DNA from: Nocardioidaceae bacterium
GTDB taxonomy: Bacteria > Actinomycetota > Actinomycetes > Propionibacteriales > Nocardioidaceae
Direction: 5' to 3'
Assembly (NCBI GenBank): GCA_025965395.1
Contig: JAOPXA010000089.1
Span: 1 to 9,558, forward strand
DNA: 9,558 nt
The translations under genes were made by a program, and so were the position numbers. The notes beneath the pieces are model-generated. The model did not search any database. It was not told the DNA's origin and saw only the letters and a program-made list of their open reading frames with translations. Every line of letters begins with the position of its first letter. The first letter of the stretch is position 1. Of the stretch, positions 1-6,014 are shown piece after piece.

Positions 1-1098
1 ATCTCGCTGATGGGCGTGGGCTTGGCCCTGGACCGTCCGCTGAACATTCGCTCGTGGTCGTCGTGGCGTCGGTGGGGGACGACCTGGCGTCTGCTGCTCA
101 TCGCGATGCCCTTGTCGATCGCCATCACGGCCTGGCTCGGCTGGTGGGTCATGGGCCTCGCCCCCGCTTCGGCGATCCTGCTGGGAGCGGCCTTGGCACC
201 CACCGATCCGGTGCTCGCCTCCGACGTCCAGGTGGCTGGCCCGACGACCGACGAGATAGACGCGGAGGAGATCGACGAGACCGACGAGGTGCGCTTCGCC
301 CTGACCTCGGAAGCAGGCCTCAACGACGGCCTGGCATTCCCCTTTGTCAACCTTGCGATTCTCGTGGTGGGCACAGGATCACTGGTCGACTGGGGGGCCG
401 AGTGGCTCCTATGGGATGTGGTCGGCAAAGTCGTGGTAGGCGTGCTGCTCGGAACGCTTACCGGGTGGGGGCTGGCAAAGGCAGCGTTCCGCTCGCGCCG
501 ACCATCGATCCGCACGGCCGAGACCGGAGAGCCGTTGCTCGTGCTCGCCGCCGTCCTGCTGTCGTACGGACTCGCGCAGGTCGCACACGGATACGGCTTC
601 CTCGCAGTCTTCGCATGCGCCATGACCCTGCGATCGGAGGAGCGCAGCGCGGACTACCACGCCCTCATGCACGAGGTCGTCGAGCGCCTCGAACGTCTGC
701 TCACCTTGATCGTCCTGCTGCTCCTAGGAGTTGCCATCTCGGGGGGCCTGCTCAATCAACTAAGTTGGCGCGGAGCTGCCGTCGGGGTCGCCCTGCTCCT
801 GGCTGTCCGGCCAGCGACAGCATGGTTGGCCCTGCGAATCGGGTCACGACCCAAGGAGCACGTCGGGGATGAGGGACTCGGACCGCGCGAGCGGCTCGCG
901 ACAGCCTTCTTCGGAATTCGAGGCATTGGGTCGATCTACTACCTCGCCTATGCCACCGGCCATGAAGAGTTCTCGGACGCTGACACCCTGTGGTCGACGG
1001 TGAGCTTCGTCATTGCCGTATCCGTTGTGCTGCACGGGGTCACGGCCACTCCCGTCATGCGCTGGCTGGACGATCGTCGAGCAACGGCTGCAGATTAG
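1..1098 (+). CDS. Na+/H+ antiporter, CPA1 family (5' end outside window)
   Basis: This is a membrane cation:proton antiporter, exchanging Na+ (or K+) for H+ across the cytoplasmic membrane. The frame is open from base 1 (ISLMGVGLALDRP), so the N-terminal helices lie outside the window and the ATG at position 10 is probably internal. The 365 visible residues form several hydrophobic helices. Two family motifs are clear. LAPTDPVLASD carries its Asp codon at 205-207. SEAGLNDGLAFP carries Asn-Asp at 322-327. In CPA1 antiporters of the NhaP type these are the unwound-helix TDP segment and the ND ion-binding pair. An acidic stretch (DEIDAEEIDETDEVR) lies between them, probably a loop. The C-terminus ends shortly after the last helix (TPVMRWLD), so there is no long cytoplasmic regulatory tail. 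The gene converges on the EamA gene with only 16 bp between. Family assignment is firm; ion specificity is not visible. Confidence 0.9.
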   Translation: MSLMGVGLALDRPLNIRSWSSWRRWGTTWRLLLIAMPLSIAITAWLGWWVMGLAPASAILLGAALAPTDPVLASDVQVAGPTTDEIDAEEIDETDEVRFALTSEAGLNDGLAFPFVNLAILVVGTGSLVDWGAEWLLWDVVGKVVVGVLLGTLTGWGLAKAAFRSRRPSIRTAETGEPLLVLAAVLLSYGLAQVAHGYGFLAVFACAMTLRSEERSADYHALMHEVVERLERLLTLIVLLLLGVAISGGLLNQLSWRGAAVGVALLLAVRPATAWLALRIGSRPKEHVGDEGLGPRERLATAFFGIRGIGSIYYLAYATGHEEFSDADTLWSTVSFVIAVSVVLHGVTATPVMRWLDDRRATAAD

Positions 1099-1114
1099 GT
1101 GGCGAACGATGTCG

Positions 1115-2092
1115 TCAAGCAGTGACTGCACCCTCGTCGAGCAGATCGGCTGACTCGCGCGGCTCGCCGAGCTTGACGACGATGACACCCACCAAGATCA
1201 GGACGCCACCGGCAAGCTGAATGACCCCTGGTGTCTCGCTCAGCAGCAGCCACGCAAAGACGAGTGCCGACACGACCTCCGTAAGACCTACGAACGAAGC
1301 GAGCCGCGAACCTAGCCGCCTGCTCGCGGCGATGCCGGCTACGTATGCGAGTGCTGCGGTGATCACGCCCAAGCCCAGGACGGGCAACCACCAAGGCACC
1401 GACGTGTCGGCGAAGATCACGTGAGTGCGTGGAGCAGCAAGCGGGACGATCCCGACCAGACCCGCAACCAGGAGCATGGCTCCGCCGCACAATAGTCCCC
1501 CGGCGGCAAGCACAAGGGCAGGCAATCCGTTGTCGTCATCAGCCGACATCACCCAATAGACGGCAGCGCCGACCATCGCCGCGAGCGCCCAGAGCACGCC
1601 AACAGCATCCAGTTGCGCGCCGGACACGAGGTCGAGCACCAACGCCAGACCGACCGCGGCAACCGCGGCCCCCACAACCGTGAGGCGACCGGGGCGCTGG
1701 CTGTGCCGAAACCAGAGCCATCCAATCACCGCGACGGGTGCCGTGTACTCGATCAACAACGCTACGCCAACTTGCATATGGTCGACGGCGTTGAAGAAGG
1801 CCAGCTGGCACCCCGCGACGGCGATCGCTCCGTAAGCCACGATCCGACCGACGTTCGCACGTACGAGTCCCCAGCGCCCACGCAGGGAAATCACCGCGGG
1901 GATGAAGAGGACCGCCGCGGCAATCAAGATGCGTGCGGTGACCGCAGAGCCAGGCGACCAGCCAGCATCCAGCAATCCTTTGGCGAAGGGCCCTGAGAGT
2001 CCGAAGGACGTCGCGGACACCACGGCAAGCCCCAGACCTGACGCAAGGCGAGAGGGCCGCGCCACGGCGCCGTCATGAGTCAAAGCATTCAT
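1115..2092 (-). CDS. EamA/DMT-superfamily transporter (RhtA-like exporter)
   Basis: This is an inner-membrane transporter of the drug/metabolite superfamily, which commonly exports amino acids or other small metabolites; the substrate cannot be told from sequence. The product of 325 residues has about ten hydrophobic helices arranged as two EamA repeats. The first begins at LAVVSATSFGLSGPFAKGLLDAG, and the second ends with LAGGVLILVGVIVVKLGEP. Length and layout fit the family. The frame also opens with a GTG at 2104, but I chose the ATG at 2092. A TTGACA (2129-2124), 17-nt spacer, TAGTGT (2106-2101) promoter places the transcription start at about 2094-2092, inside or past the GTG. The mRNA is therefore probably leaderless, and I see no Shine-Dalgarno sequence. 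The gene is divergent from the CGNR protein gene and shares its control region, so that protein is a likely regulator. Confidence 0.9.
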   Translation of the reverse strand: MNALTHDGAVARPSRLASGLGLAVVSATSFGLSGPFAKGLLDAGWSPGSAVTARILIAAAVLFIPAVISLRGRWGLVRANVGRIVAYGAIAVAGCQLAFFNAVDHMQVGVALLIEYTAPVAVIGWLWFRHSQRPGRLTVVGAAVAAVGLALVLDLVSGAQLDAVGVLWALAAMVGAAVYWVMSADDDNGLPALVLAAGGLLCGGAMLLVAGLVGIVPLAAPRTHVIFADTSVPWWLPVLGLGVITAALAYVAGIAASRRLGSRLASFVGLTEVVSALVFAWLLLSETPGVIQLAGGVLILVGVIVVKLGEPRESADLLDEGAVTA

Positions 2093-2150
2093 GACACATG
2101 ACACTATCCGCGAGCATGTAAGGTGTCAATGTGGCCTTCACTCATGACAC
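2092..2150. promoter_or_regulatory. TGACAC/GTGTCA repeat cluster, candidate operator of the divergent pair
   Basis: The hexamer TGACAC occurs at 2092-2097, 2099-2104 and 2145-2150, and its inverse GTGTCA at 2123-2128. The second and fourth elements form a dyad with an 18-nt centre. The inverse copy overlaps the -35 box and the second direct copy touches the -10 box of the EamA promoter. Binding here would block the exporter and probably also the CGNR gene, whose GTG start lies at 2131. The repeats are seen directly; the operator role is inferred. Confidence 0.45.
2101..2129 (-). promoter_or_regulatory. sigma70-like promoter of the EamA gene
   Basis: Reading the minus strand, TTGACA at 2129-2124 matches the consensus -35 box exactly. 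After 17 nt comes TAGTGT at 2106-2101, which has the TAnnnT core of actinobacterial -10 boxes. Eight bases separate the -10 from the ATG at 2092, so the transcript should start at or within a few bases of the start codon. Confidence 0.65.
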
Positions 2151-2664
2151 CGAGCTTGCGATGTTAGCCGCTGTCGCCCTCGTCAACTCCGGCGAGGACC
2201 CGGACACCATGACCACGACCGCGCACCTGGCCGCGTTCCTGGTGGAGCATGGTTACACCGGTCATTTCGCGCGCGACGAGTCTGAGCTGAACTCCATACG
2301 TGCGCTTCGCCCCCACTTGCGAGCCCTGCTCCTCAGCGACCGCGATAGTGCCGTGGGGACCGTCAATCGGATGCTCGCCGACGCTGGCGCCCTCCCCCAA
2401 CTCGTACGCCATGGCGACACCGACTGGCACCTGCACGCAGTCGAGGACGATCGCCCCCTGGCTACCCGCATCGCGGTCGAGACGGCGATGGCGATGATCG
2501 ACGTGATTCGCGCCGATGAGCTGAGCCGGCTTGGCGTCTGTGCCGACGATGAATGTCTTGGCCTCGTGCTCGATCTGTCGCGCAACCGCTCGCGCGTGTT
2601 CTGCAGCACCGCGTGCGGCAACAGGGCTGCGGTCGCGGCCTATCGCGCGCGCAAGTCCCGCTAG
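2131..2664 (+). CDS. CGNR zinc-finger protein (ABATE domain), putative transcriptional regulator
   Basis: This is a 177-residue cytoplasmic protein of the CGNR zinc-finger family, whose members have an N-terminal ABATE domain and a short C-terminal zinc finger thought to bind nucleic acid. Residues 1-130 fit the ABATE type: FTHDTELAMLAAVALVNS near the start, then a helical body. The finger has C137 and C142 (CADDEC), then C158 and C162 (FCSTAC), the last leading into the signature C-G-N-R (162-165) and a basic tail ending YRARKSR. The GTG at 2131 is preferred over the ATG at 2161 because the FTHDTE segment is typical of the domain start. A weak AAGG lies at 2120-2123. A TAAGGT (2119-2124), 6 nt before the GTG, could instead be the -10 of a leaderless transcript. 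The gene is divergent from the EamA exporter, an arrangement I recall as common in actinomycetes, so control of the exporter is a reasonable inference. Confidence 0.88.
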   Translation: MAFTHDTELAMLAAVALVNSGEDPDTMTTTAHLAAFLVEHGYTGHFARDESELNSIRALRPHLRALLLSDRDSAVGTVNRMLADAGALPQLVRHGDTDWHLHAVEDDRPLATRIAVETAMAMIDVIRADELSRLGVCADDECLGLVLDLSRNRSRVFCSTACGNRAAVAAYRARKSR

Positions 2665-2712
2665 TTCGAGGACCAAAGTCCCTTCTCCCAAGTCTCCATA
2701 TAGGCAGATGAT

Positions 2713-2727
2713 TGTTCTTAAAGAACA
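2713..2727. promoter_or_regulatory. 15-bp palindrome before acyl-CoA dehydrogenase gene, candidate operator
   Basis: TGTTCTT at 2713-2719 and AAGAACA at 2721-2727 are perfect 7-bp inverted arms around one central A. The element ends 26 nt before the ATG at 2754, in a short AT-rich patch of an otherwise GC-rich region. A TATAGG at 2699-2704 could be the -10 box, which would put the transcription start next to the palindrome. I see no convincing -35 box. A repressor such as a TetR- or GntR-type regulator is possible, but none is encoded next to it except the CGNR protein. Confidence 0.45.
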
Positions 2728-2753
2728 CCTGACTGCTGAACGAGGAGAACACC

Positions 2754-3941
2754 ATGGGCGTACCTTTCGACGAACTGCGGGCGCAGGTCAAGGACTTCAT
2801 CGACAACGAAGTCATCCCCGCCGAAGACGAGATGGACGCAGGCGGTCCGGCGGGCACCGCGGTCCTCAACAGGCTTCGCGCCGAGGCCAAGAAGCGCGAG
2901 ATCTGGGCGCTCGGCCACCCAGCGTCGATCGGCGGAGGCGGTCGCTCGTTCATGGAGACCGCACTCCTCAATGAGTTCATCGGTCGCTCTTACTACGGCC
3001 AGAAGGCTGTCGGCACCTGGTCGATGCAGGACTCGTTGATGCTGAACGAGAACGCTTCGCCGGACCAGCGCGAGAAGTGGCTCAAGCCGCTCGTCGCCGC
3101 GGAGATCCGCTCGTCGGTGGGCCTGACCGAACCTGACGTGGCCGGTTCTGATCCGACCCTGATCGCCTCGACGGCGGTCTTGGACGGAGATGAGTGGGTC
3201 ATCAATGCGCACAAGTGGTTCACGTCGGGCGCCAACATCGCCGCCTTCACGACCATCTTTGCGGTCACCGACCCTGACGCTGACCGCCACCACCGCGTGT
3301 CGGCCATCATCGTCCCGACCGACAGTCCTGGGTATGAAGTGGTGCGCGTCGTCCCGACGCTCGGTGCCACCCAGACCATCATGGGGGACCATTGCGAGAT
3401 CCGTCTGACCAACGTTCGTGTGCCCTACACCAACCTGCTGGGCGAGCGCGGCAACGGCTTCATCATCGGCCAGCGCCGCCTCGGACCCGGCCGCATCTTC
3501 CACGCCATGCGCTGGCTCGGACAAATGGAACGCGCCTTCGAGCTCATGGTCGACCGCGCCAACTTCCGCTACACCCACGGCTCGCTGCTCATCGAGAAAG
3601 GCGAGATCCAAGGCTTCATCGCCGAGTCTGCGATGGACATCTTCTACCACCGCGCGGCCGTCATCGCTGCTGCCGAAGCCATCGACAGCGGCTCGCGGGC
3701 ACGGTTGGAGATCGGCATGATCAAGGTCCGCGGCGCGAAGTACCTCCACGACGTCATCGACCGCGCGGTGCAAGTCCACGGCGCTCTGGGCGTCACCCCT
3801 GACACGCCACTCGATGCGATGTACCGCCGGGCGCGCTACGCCCGCATCTACGACGGACCCGACGAGGTCCACCGCTACACCCTCGCTCGCCTCATCGGAA
3901 AGGATCAGACACGGGTCCCGTGGGCACTTCCGAAGCCATAG
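2754..3941 (+). CDS. acyl-CoA dehydrogenase, ACAD10/11-like
   Basis: This is an FAD-dependent acyl-CoA dehydrogenase of 395 residues, which would introduce the alpha-beta double bond in an acyl-CoA and pass electrons to electron-transfer flavoprotein. The usual three parts are visible. The helical N-terminal domain runs to about residue 120 (EIWALGHPASIGGGG, then TWSMQDSLMLNENASPDQREKWL). The middle beta domain starts at SSVGLTEPDVAGSDPT and includes INAHKWFTSGA. The C-terminal helical domain runs from about GERGNGFIIGQRRLGPGR to the end. The C-terminal motif YDGPDEVHR matches the (A)DGPDEVH of the ACAD10/11 subgroup. It puts Asp367 where medium-chain acyl-CoA dehydrogenase has its catalytic Glu in YEGT. 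GAGGAG at 2742-2747, 6 nt before the ATG, fixes the start. The gene stands alone between the CGNR gene and an exported-protein gene. The substrate is unknown; long, branched or hydroxylated acyl chains are all possible. Confidence 0.92.
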   Translation: MGVPFDELRAQVKDFIDNEVIPAEDEMDAGGPAGTAVLNRLRAEAKKREIWALGHPASIGGGGRSFMETALLNEFIGRSYYGQKAVGTWSMQDSLMLNENASPDQREKWLKPLVAAEIRSSVGLTEPDVAGSDPTLIASTAVLDGDEWVINAHKWFTSGANIAAFTTIFAVTDPDADRHHRVSAIIVPTDSPGYEVVRVVPTLGATQTIMGDHCEIRLTNVRVPYTNLLGERGNGFIIGQRRLGPGRIFHAMRWLGQMERAFELMVDRANFRYTHGSLLIEKGEIQGFIAESAMDIFYHRAAVIAAAEAIDSGSRARLEIGMIKVRGAKYLHDVIDRAVQVHGALGVTPDTPLDAMYRRARYARIYDGPDEVHRYTLARLIGKDQTRVPWALPKP

Positions 3942-4035
3942 GCGGCCCGAAGCCCCAAGGAGGTACTAAGACGACTGGTCGATTGCGACTCATACGTCAA
4001 GCACGCGAGTCTCGAGATGACAACGAATCATCTTG

Positions 4036-4041
4036 AGAGGA
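4036..4041 (+). promoter_or_regulatory. ribosome binding site that fixes the start of the Asp/His-rich gene
   Basis: AGAGGA lies 6 nt upstream of the ATG at 4048, the usual spacing. This rules out the in-frame TTG at 4033 as the start. Confidence 0.6.
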
Positions 4042-4047
4042 ACCACC

Positions 4048-4536
4048 ATGAAGCGACTATTCATCATCGGGATCGGCAGCATCGCAGCTGCGGTCACCAC
4101 CGTGTGGGGCGTGAACGCGAGCTTCGCATCGTCCCAGGACGACGCACCCAAGCCTGTCTCTTCCGTCGTGACGCCGGCACCCACGCCTCTGCCGTCCGCA
4201 GCGCCGACCACGGCCGCGCCTACCCCCGAGCCGGGTGACGACAAGGGCGGTCTCCGCAAGAACAAGCACCTCGAGCCCGGTGACGACAAGGGGGGTCTCC
4301 GCGACGACTCGGCGGGTGACGATTCCGACGGTTCATCTGACGACAGCAGCCACCACGGCGACGACAACTCTGACGAATCATCTGATGACTCAGGTGATGA
4401 CAGTGGACACCATGGCGACGATGATTCTGACGACGCCGATGAAGACGGTGACCACCAGGGAGACGACGACTCAGCCGATCACGAAGACGGCCACGAGCGC
4501 CACTCAGGTGACGACGACGGAGCCGACCACAGCTAA
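4048..4536 (+). CDS. exported Asp/His-rich low-complexity protein
   Basis: I do not recognise a named family. The 162-residue product starts with a signal peptide (MKRLFIIGIGSIAAAVTTVWG, likely cleavage near residues 27-29). A Pro/Thr/Ala-rich linker follows (about 33-62), then two EPGDDKGGLR units (61-70 and 76-85). The tail (86-162) has 31 Asp, 9 His and 4 Glu. Within the tail, HHGDD or similar recurs at residues 102, 121, 136 and 152. The mature protein must be strongly acidic and disordered outside the cell or in the wall. Acidic and His side chains suggest binding of Ca2+ or a transition metal, but this is inference. The start is the ATG at 4048 because AGAGGA (4036-4041) lies 6 nt before it; an in-frame TTG at 4033 lies inside that region. 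It is transcribed alone, with a large hairpin just after the stop. Similar composition alone would not prove homology. Confidence 0.75.
   Translation: MKRLFIIGIGSIAAAVTTVWGVNASFASSQDDAPKPVSSVVTPAPTPLPSAAPTTAAPTPEPGDDKGGLRKNKHLEPGDDKGGLRDDSAGDDSDGSSDDSSHHGDDNSDESSDDSGDDSGHHGDDDSDDADEDGDHQGDDDSADHEDGHERHSGDDDGADHS
4228..4302 (+). repeat. two 30-bp direct repeats, period 45 bp, inside the Asp/His-rich gene
   Basis: Positions 4228-4257 and 4273-4302 differ at only two wobble bases (ccg/ccc and ggc/ggg) and both encode EPGDDKGGLR. Between them are five codons for KNKHL. The near-identity at the DNA level suggests a fairly recent internal duplication or ongoing slippage. Confidence 0.8.
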
Positions 4537-4561
4537 CACCCCGCACCCCACCACCCTCCCC

Positions 4562-4622
4562 CGAAATCCGTGAGTTTCGCACCGTATGGCATACCCGTAC
4601 GGTGCGAAACCCACGGATTTCG
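4562..4622. terminator. long inverted repeat, probable two-way terminator
   Basis: Two 25-nt arms, 4562-4586 and 4598-4622, are complementary except at one position (A4573 against C4611) around an 11-nt loop. Outside them a second stem is possible: C-rich 4546-4556 is the exact complement of G-rich 4632-4642, separated by a small asymmetric internal loop. The repeat starts 25 nt after the stop of the Asp/His-rich gene (4536). It ends 22 nt before the stop of the opposing dehydrogenase-like gene (4645), so it suits terminating both transcripts. No T tract follows on either strand, which is normal for terminators in high-GC actinobacteria. The stem is much longer than most terminators, so it may have another role or be a dispersed repeat. 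Confidence 0.7.
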
Positions 4623-4644
4623 CATGGGTGGGGGTGGTGGGGGG

Positions 4645-5901
4645 CTAGGGCAGTGGCGGCGTGAAGGTCGTCGTCATCATGGCGCGGTGGGCATCGGTCA
4701 GGCCCGGGGTGTCGAGATAGATGCGGCCGGCAGAGACGTACGTATGTTGGGCCGTGTACATGTGCTGGGTTCCGGCGAAGATGTCGCGGAAGCAGCGTTG
4801 GAGCGGGTTGCCGTTGCGCAAACCATCCGCGCCCGAGGCGATGTAGGCGTCCTTGACGATGTCGGCCGCGGTGAAGACCGCGTGTGACGTCGCCATCCGG
4901 CAGTCGGCGTGCATCTCGGCGCTGATCGGCTTGTCGTCGAGCGCCGCCTCGTAGATGCGCGTGTAGCTCGACCGCGCATAGGCGCCCGCAGCGCGCAGTT
5001 GGGTGGTCCAGTCGGCGAAGTCGCGCTGGAGCGCGTGGTGCCGCGCGAGCAGGCCCGAAGGCGGGCGCACCTTGGTTTCGGCCAAGAGCTTCAGCTCATC
5101 GAGAGCGCGCCGGGCGACGCCGAGCGCAAAGCCCGTGTGGCCAAGTCAGGGCGCTGCCTTGGCGCCCATCGTGTAGAGCGCGCCGCCCCGCAGCGGAGAG
5201 GCCTCGCGGGCGATCATCGCCTCGGGCACGAACACGTCGGTGAATTCATAGTCATAGCTCGCCGTCGCGACGAGCCCCATGACGTCCCAGTTGCCCAGCA
5301 CGTCGGTGTGCTCGCGCGGAATGAGAGCGACCAACGGGTAGGGCGAGCCGCCCGGCTGGTCGAGCACGGGCACTCCGTCGTCATCCACCACCAGGTAGCT
5401 TCCGCTGAACCAGCCTGCGTGCGCGCCGCCACTGGCAAAGGAGAACCGGCCGGACACCACGTAGCCGCCATCGACCGGCCGCGCCTTGCCCGGCTTGGGC
5501 ACGGAACCCGCGGACAGGCAGTTGTCGCTGGCCAACATGGCCTTCGCGCCGTCATCGGGAAGCACGGCGAGGAATACTCCCACCGTCGCGGCCGAGGCCA
5601 TCGAAGCCCATCCGGCCGACCCATCGGCATACGAGATCTCTTCGACGCAGTCGATGATGAGGGCCGGTGGCGCCTCACTCCCGCCGACTTCGCGCGGGGC
5701 CAACATGGTCATGTAGCCGGAGTCGACCAGCCCCTGCATGACTCCATCGTCGAGTCGCGCATCGCGCTCAGCCTGTGCCGCCGTGGACTGCACGAGCGGG
5801 ACGAGTGCCTTGACCTTGTCGAAAAGGTCGTCGGGCGGCACGAAGGCATCAGACGTGGAGATCTTGGGGATCTCTTGCAGGGCAGCGTGAGAAGGCGTCA
5901 T
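4645..5901 (-). pseudogene. acyl-CoA dehydrogenase / flavin-dependent monooxygenase-like gene, interrupted by an in-frame TGA
   Basis: Reading through one TGA (5148-5146) gives 418 codons, the usual length for this family. Residues 1-251 (MTPSHAAL to GAKAAP) cover the N-terminal helical domain (LMQGL-type segment VMQGLVDSGYMTMLAPREVGG, then SYADGSAGWASM) and the middle beta domain (VVSGRFSFASGGAHAGWF). After the stop, in the same frame, comes the C-terminal helical domain. It opens with LGHTGFALGVARRALDELK and later has NPLQRCFRDIFAGTQHMYTA. The SFASG and QR-FRD-TQH patterns resemble HsaA/HpaA-type flavin monooxygenases (Acyl-CoA_dh_2 C-terminal domain) more than classic beta-oxidation enzymes. 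The 251-residue product would lack the helical bundle that helps bind FAD and form the tetramer, so it is probably inactive. No other stop or frameshift is present and the promoter is intact, so the event is recent, a sequence error, or stop readthrough. The ATG at 5901 has no Shine-Dalgarno sequence and is probably leaderless. Confidence 0.8.
5146..5148 (-). other. in-frame TGA splitting the dehydrogenase-like gene
   Basis: On the minus strand the codons run GCG CCC TGA CTT GGC. The stop falls exactly between the middle beta domain and the C-terminal helical domain. One base change from CGA (Arg), GGA (Gly) or TGG (Trp) would create it. The next base is C, a poor termination context for TGA in E. 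coli. Confidence 0.85.
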
Positions 5902-5910
5902 GACATCTGG

Positions 5911-5939
5911 ATCGTATGTGTGACCTGAGTCACTGTCAA
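5911..5939 (-). promoter_or_regulatory. sigma70-like promoter with palindromic operator candidate
   Basis: On the minus strand TTGACA (5939-5934), a 17-nt spacer and TACGAT (5916-5911) make a good promoter. The ATG at 5901 begins 10 nt after the -10 box, so little or no leader is expected. Inside the spacer, GTGAC (5920-5924 on the plus strand) and GTCAC (5929-5933) form a dyad with a 4-nt centre. That is a classic position for a repressor that blocks RNA polymerase. The repressor is unknown. Confidence 0.6.
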
Positions 5940-5981
5940 CAAAACTCGTACGCCCGCACTACTTTCCTGTGGCCCCAGGCA

Positions 5982-6008
5982 GGCCCGGCACCTCCCGAAT
6001 GCCGGGCC
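5982..6008 (-). terminator. hairpin terminator after the PepSY-like gene
   Basis: GGCCCGGCA (5982-5990) and TGCCGGGCC (6000-6008) are perfect 9-bp arms around a 9-nt loop. The hairpin begins 6 nt after the stop of the PepSY-like gene (6015) on the minus strand. It separates that gene from the promoter of the next minus-strand gene. There is no T tract. Confidence 0.7.
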
Positions 6009-6014
6009 CTCGGC

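Noticed and set aside
2120..2131. 12-bp identity (AAGGTGTCAATG) between the CGNR start and the minus strand at the PepSY-like start (6494-6483)
   Set aside because: It consists largely of a Shine-Dalgarno-like AAGG and a start-codon context, so chance plus translation signals can explain it.
2670..2681. Small hairpin GGAC-CAAA-GTCC after the CGNR gene
   Set aside because: A 4-bp stem is too weak to call a terminator.
2718..3872. Long open frame (384 codons) on the minus strand opposite the acyl-CoA dehydrogenase
   Set aside because: High-GC codon bias makes long antisense frames; its translation is His/Arg/Asp/Val-rich with no recognisable domain.
4645..5085. The C-terminal half as an independent gene starting at TTG 5085
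   Set aside because: The homologous domain continues upstream of this TTG to the TGA in the same frame, and no ribosome site fits, so it is a fragment of one broken gene.
5086..5148. The internal TGA as a selenocysteine codon
   Set aside because: This family does not use a catalytic selenocysteine at this point, and I see no convincing stem-loop of the bacterial SECIS type right after the TGA.
4909..5928. Open frame of 339 codons on the plus strand opposite the interrupted gene
   Set aside because: It mirrors the codon bias of the minus-strand dehydrogenase and its protein is His/Arg-rich without a domain.
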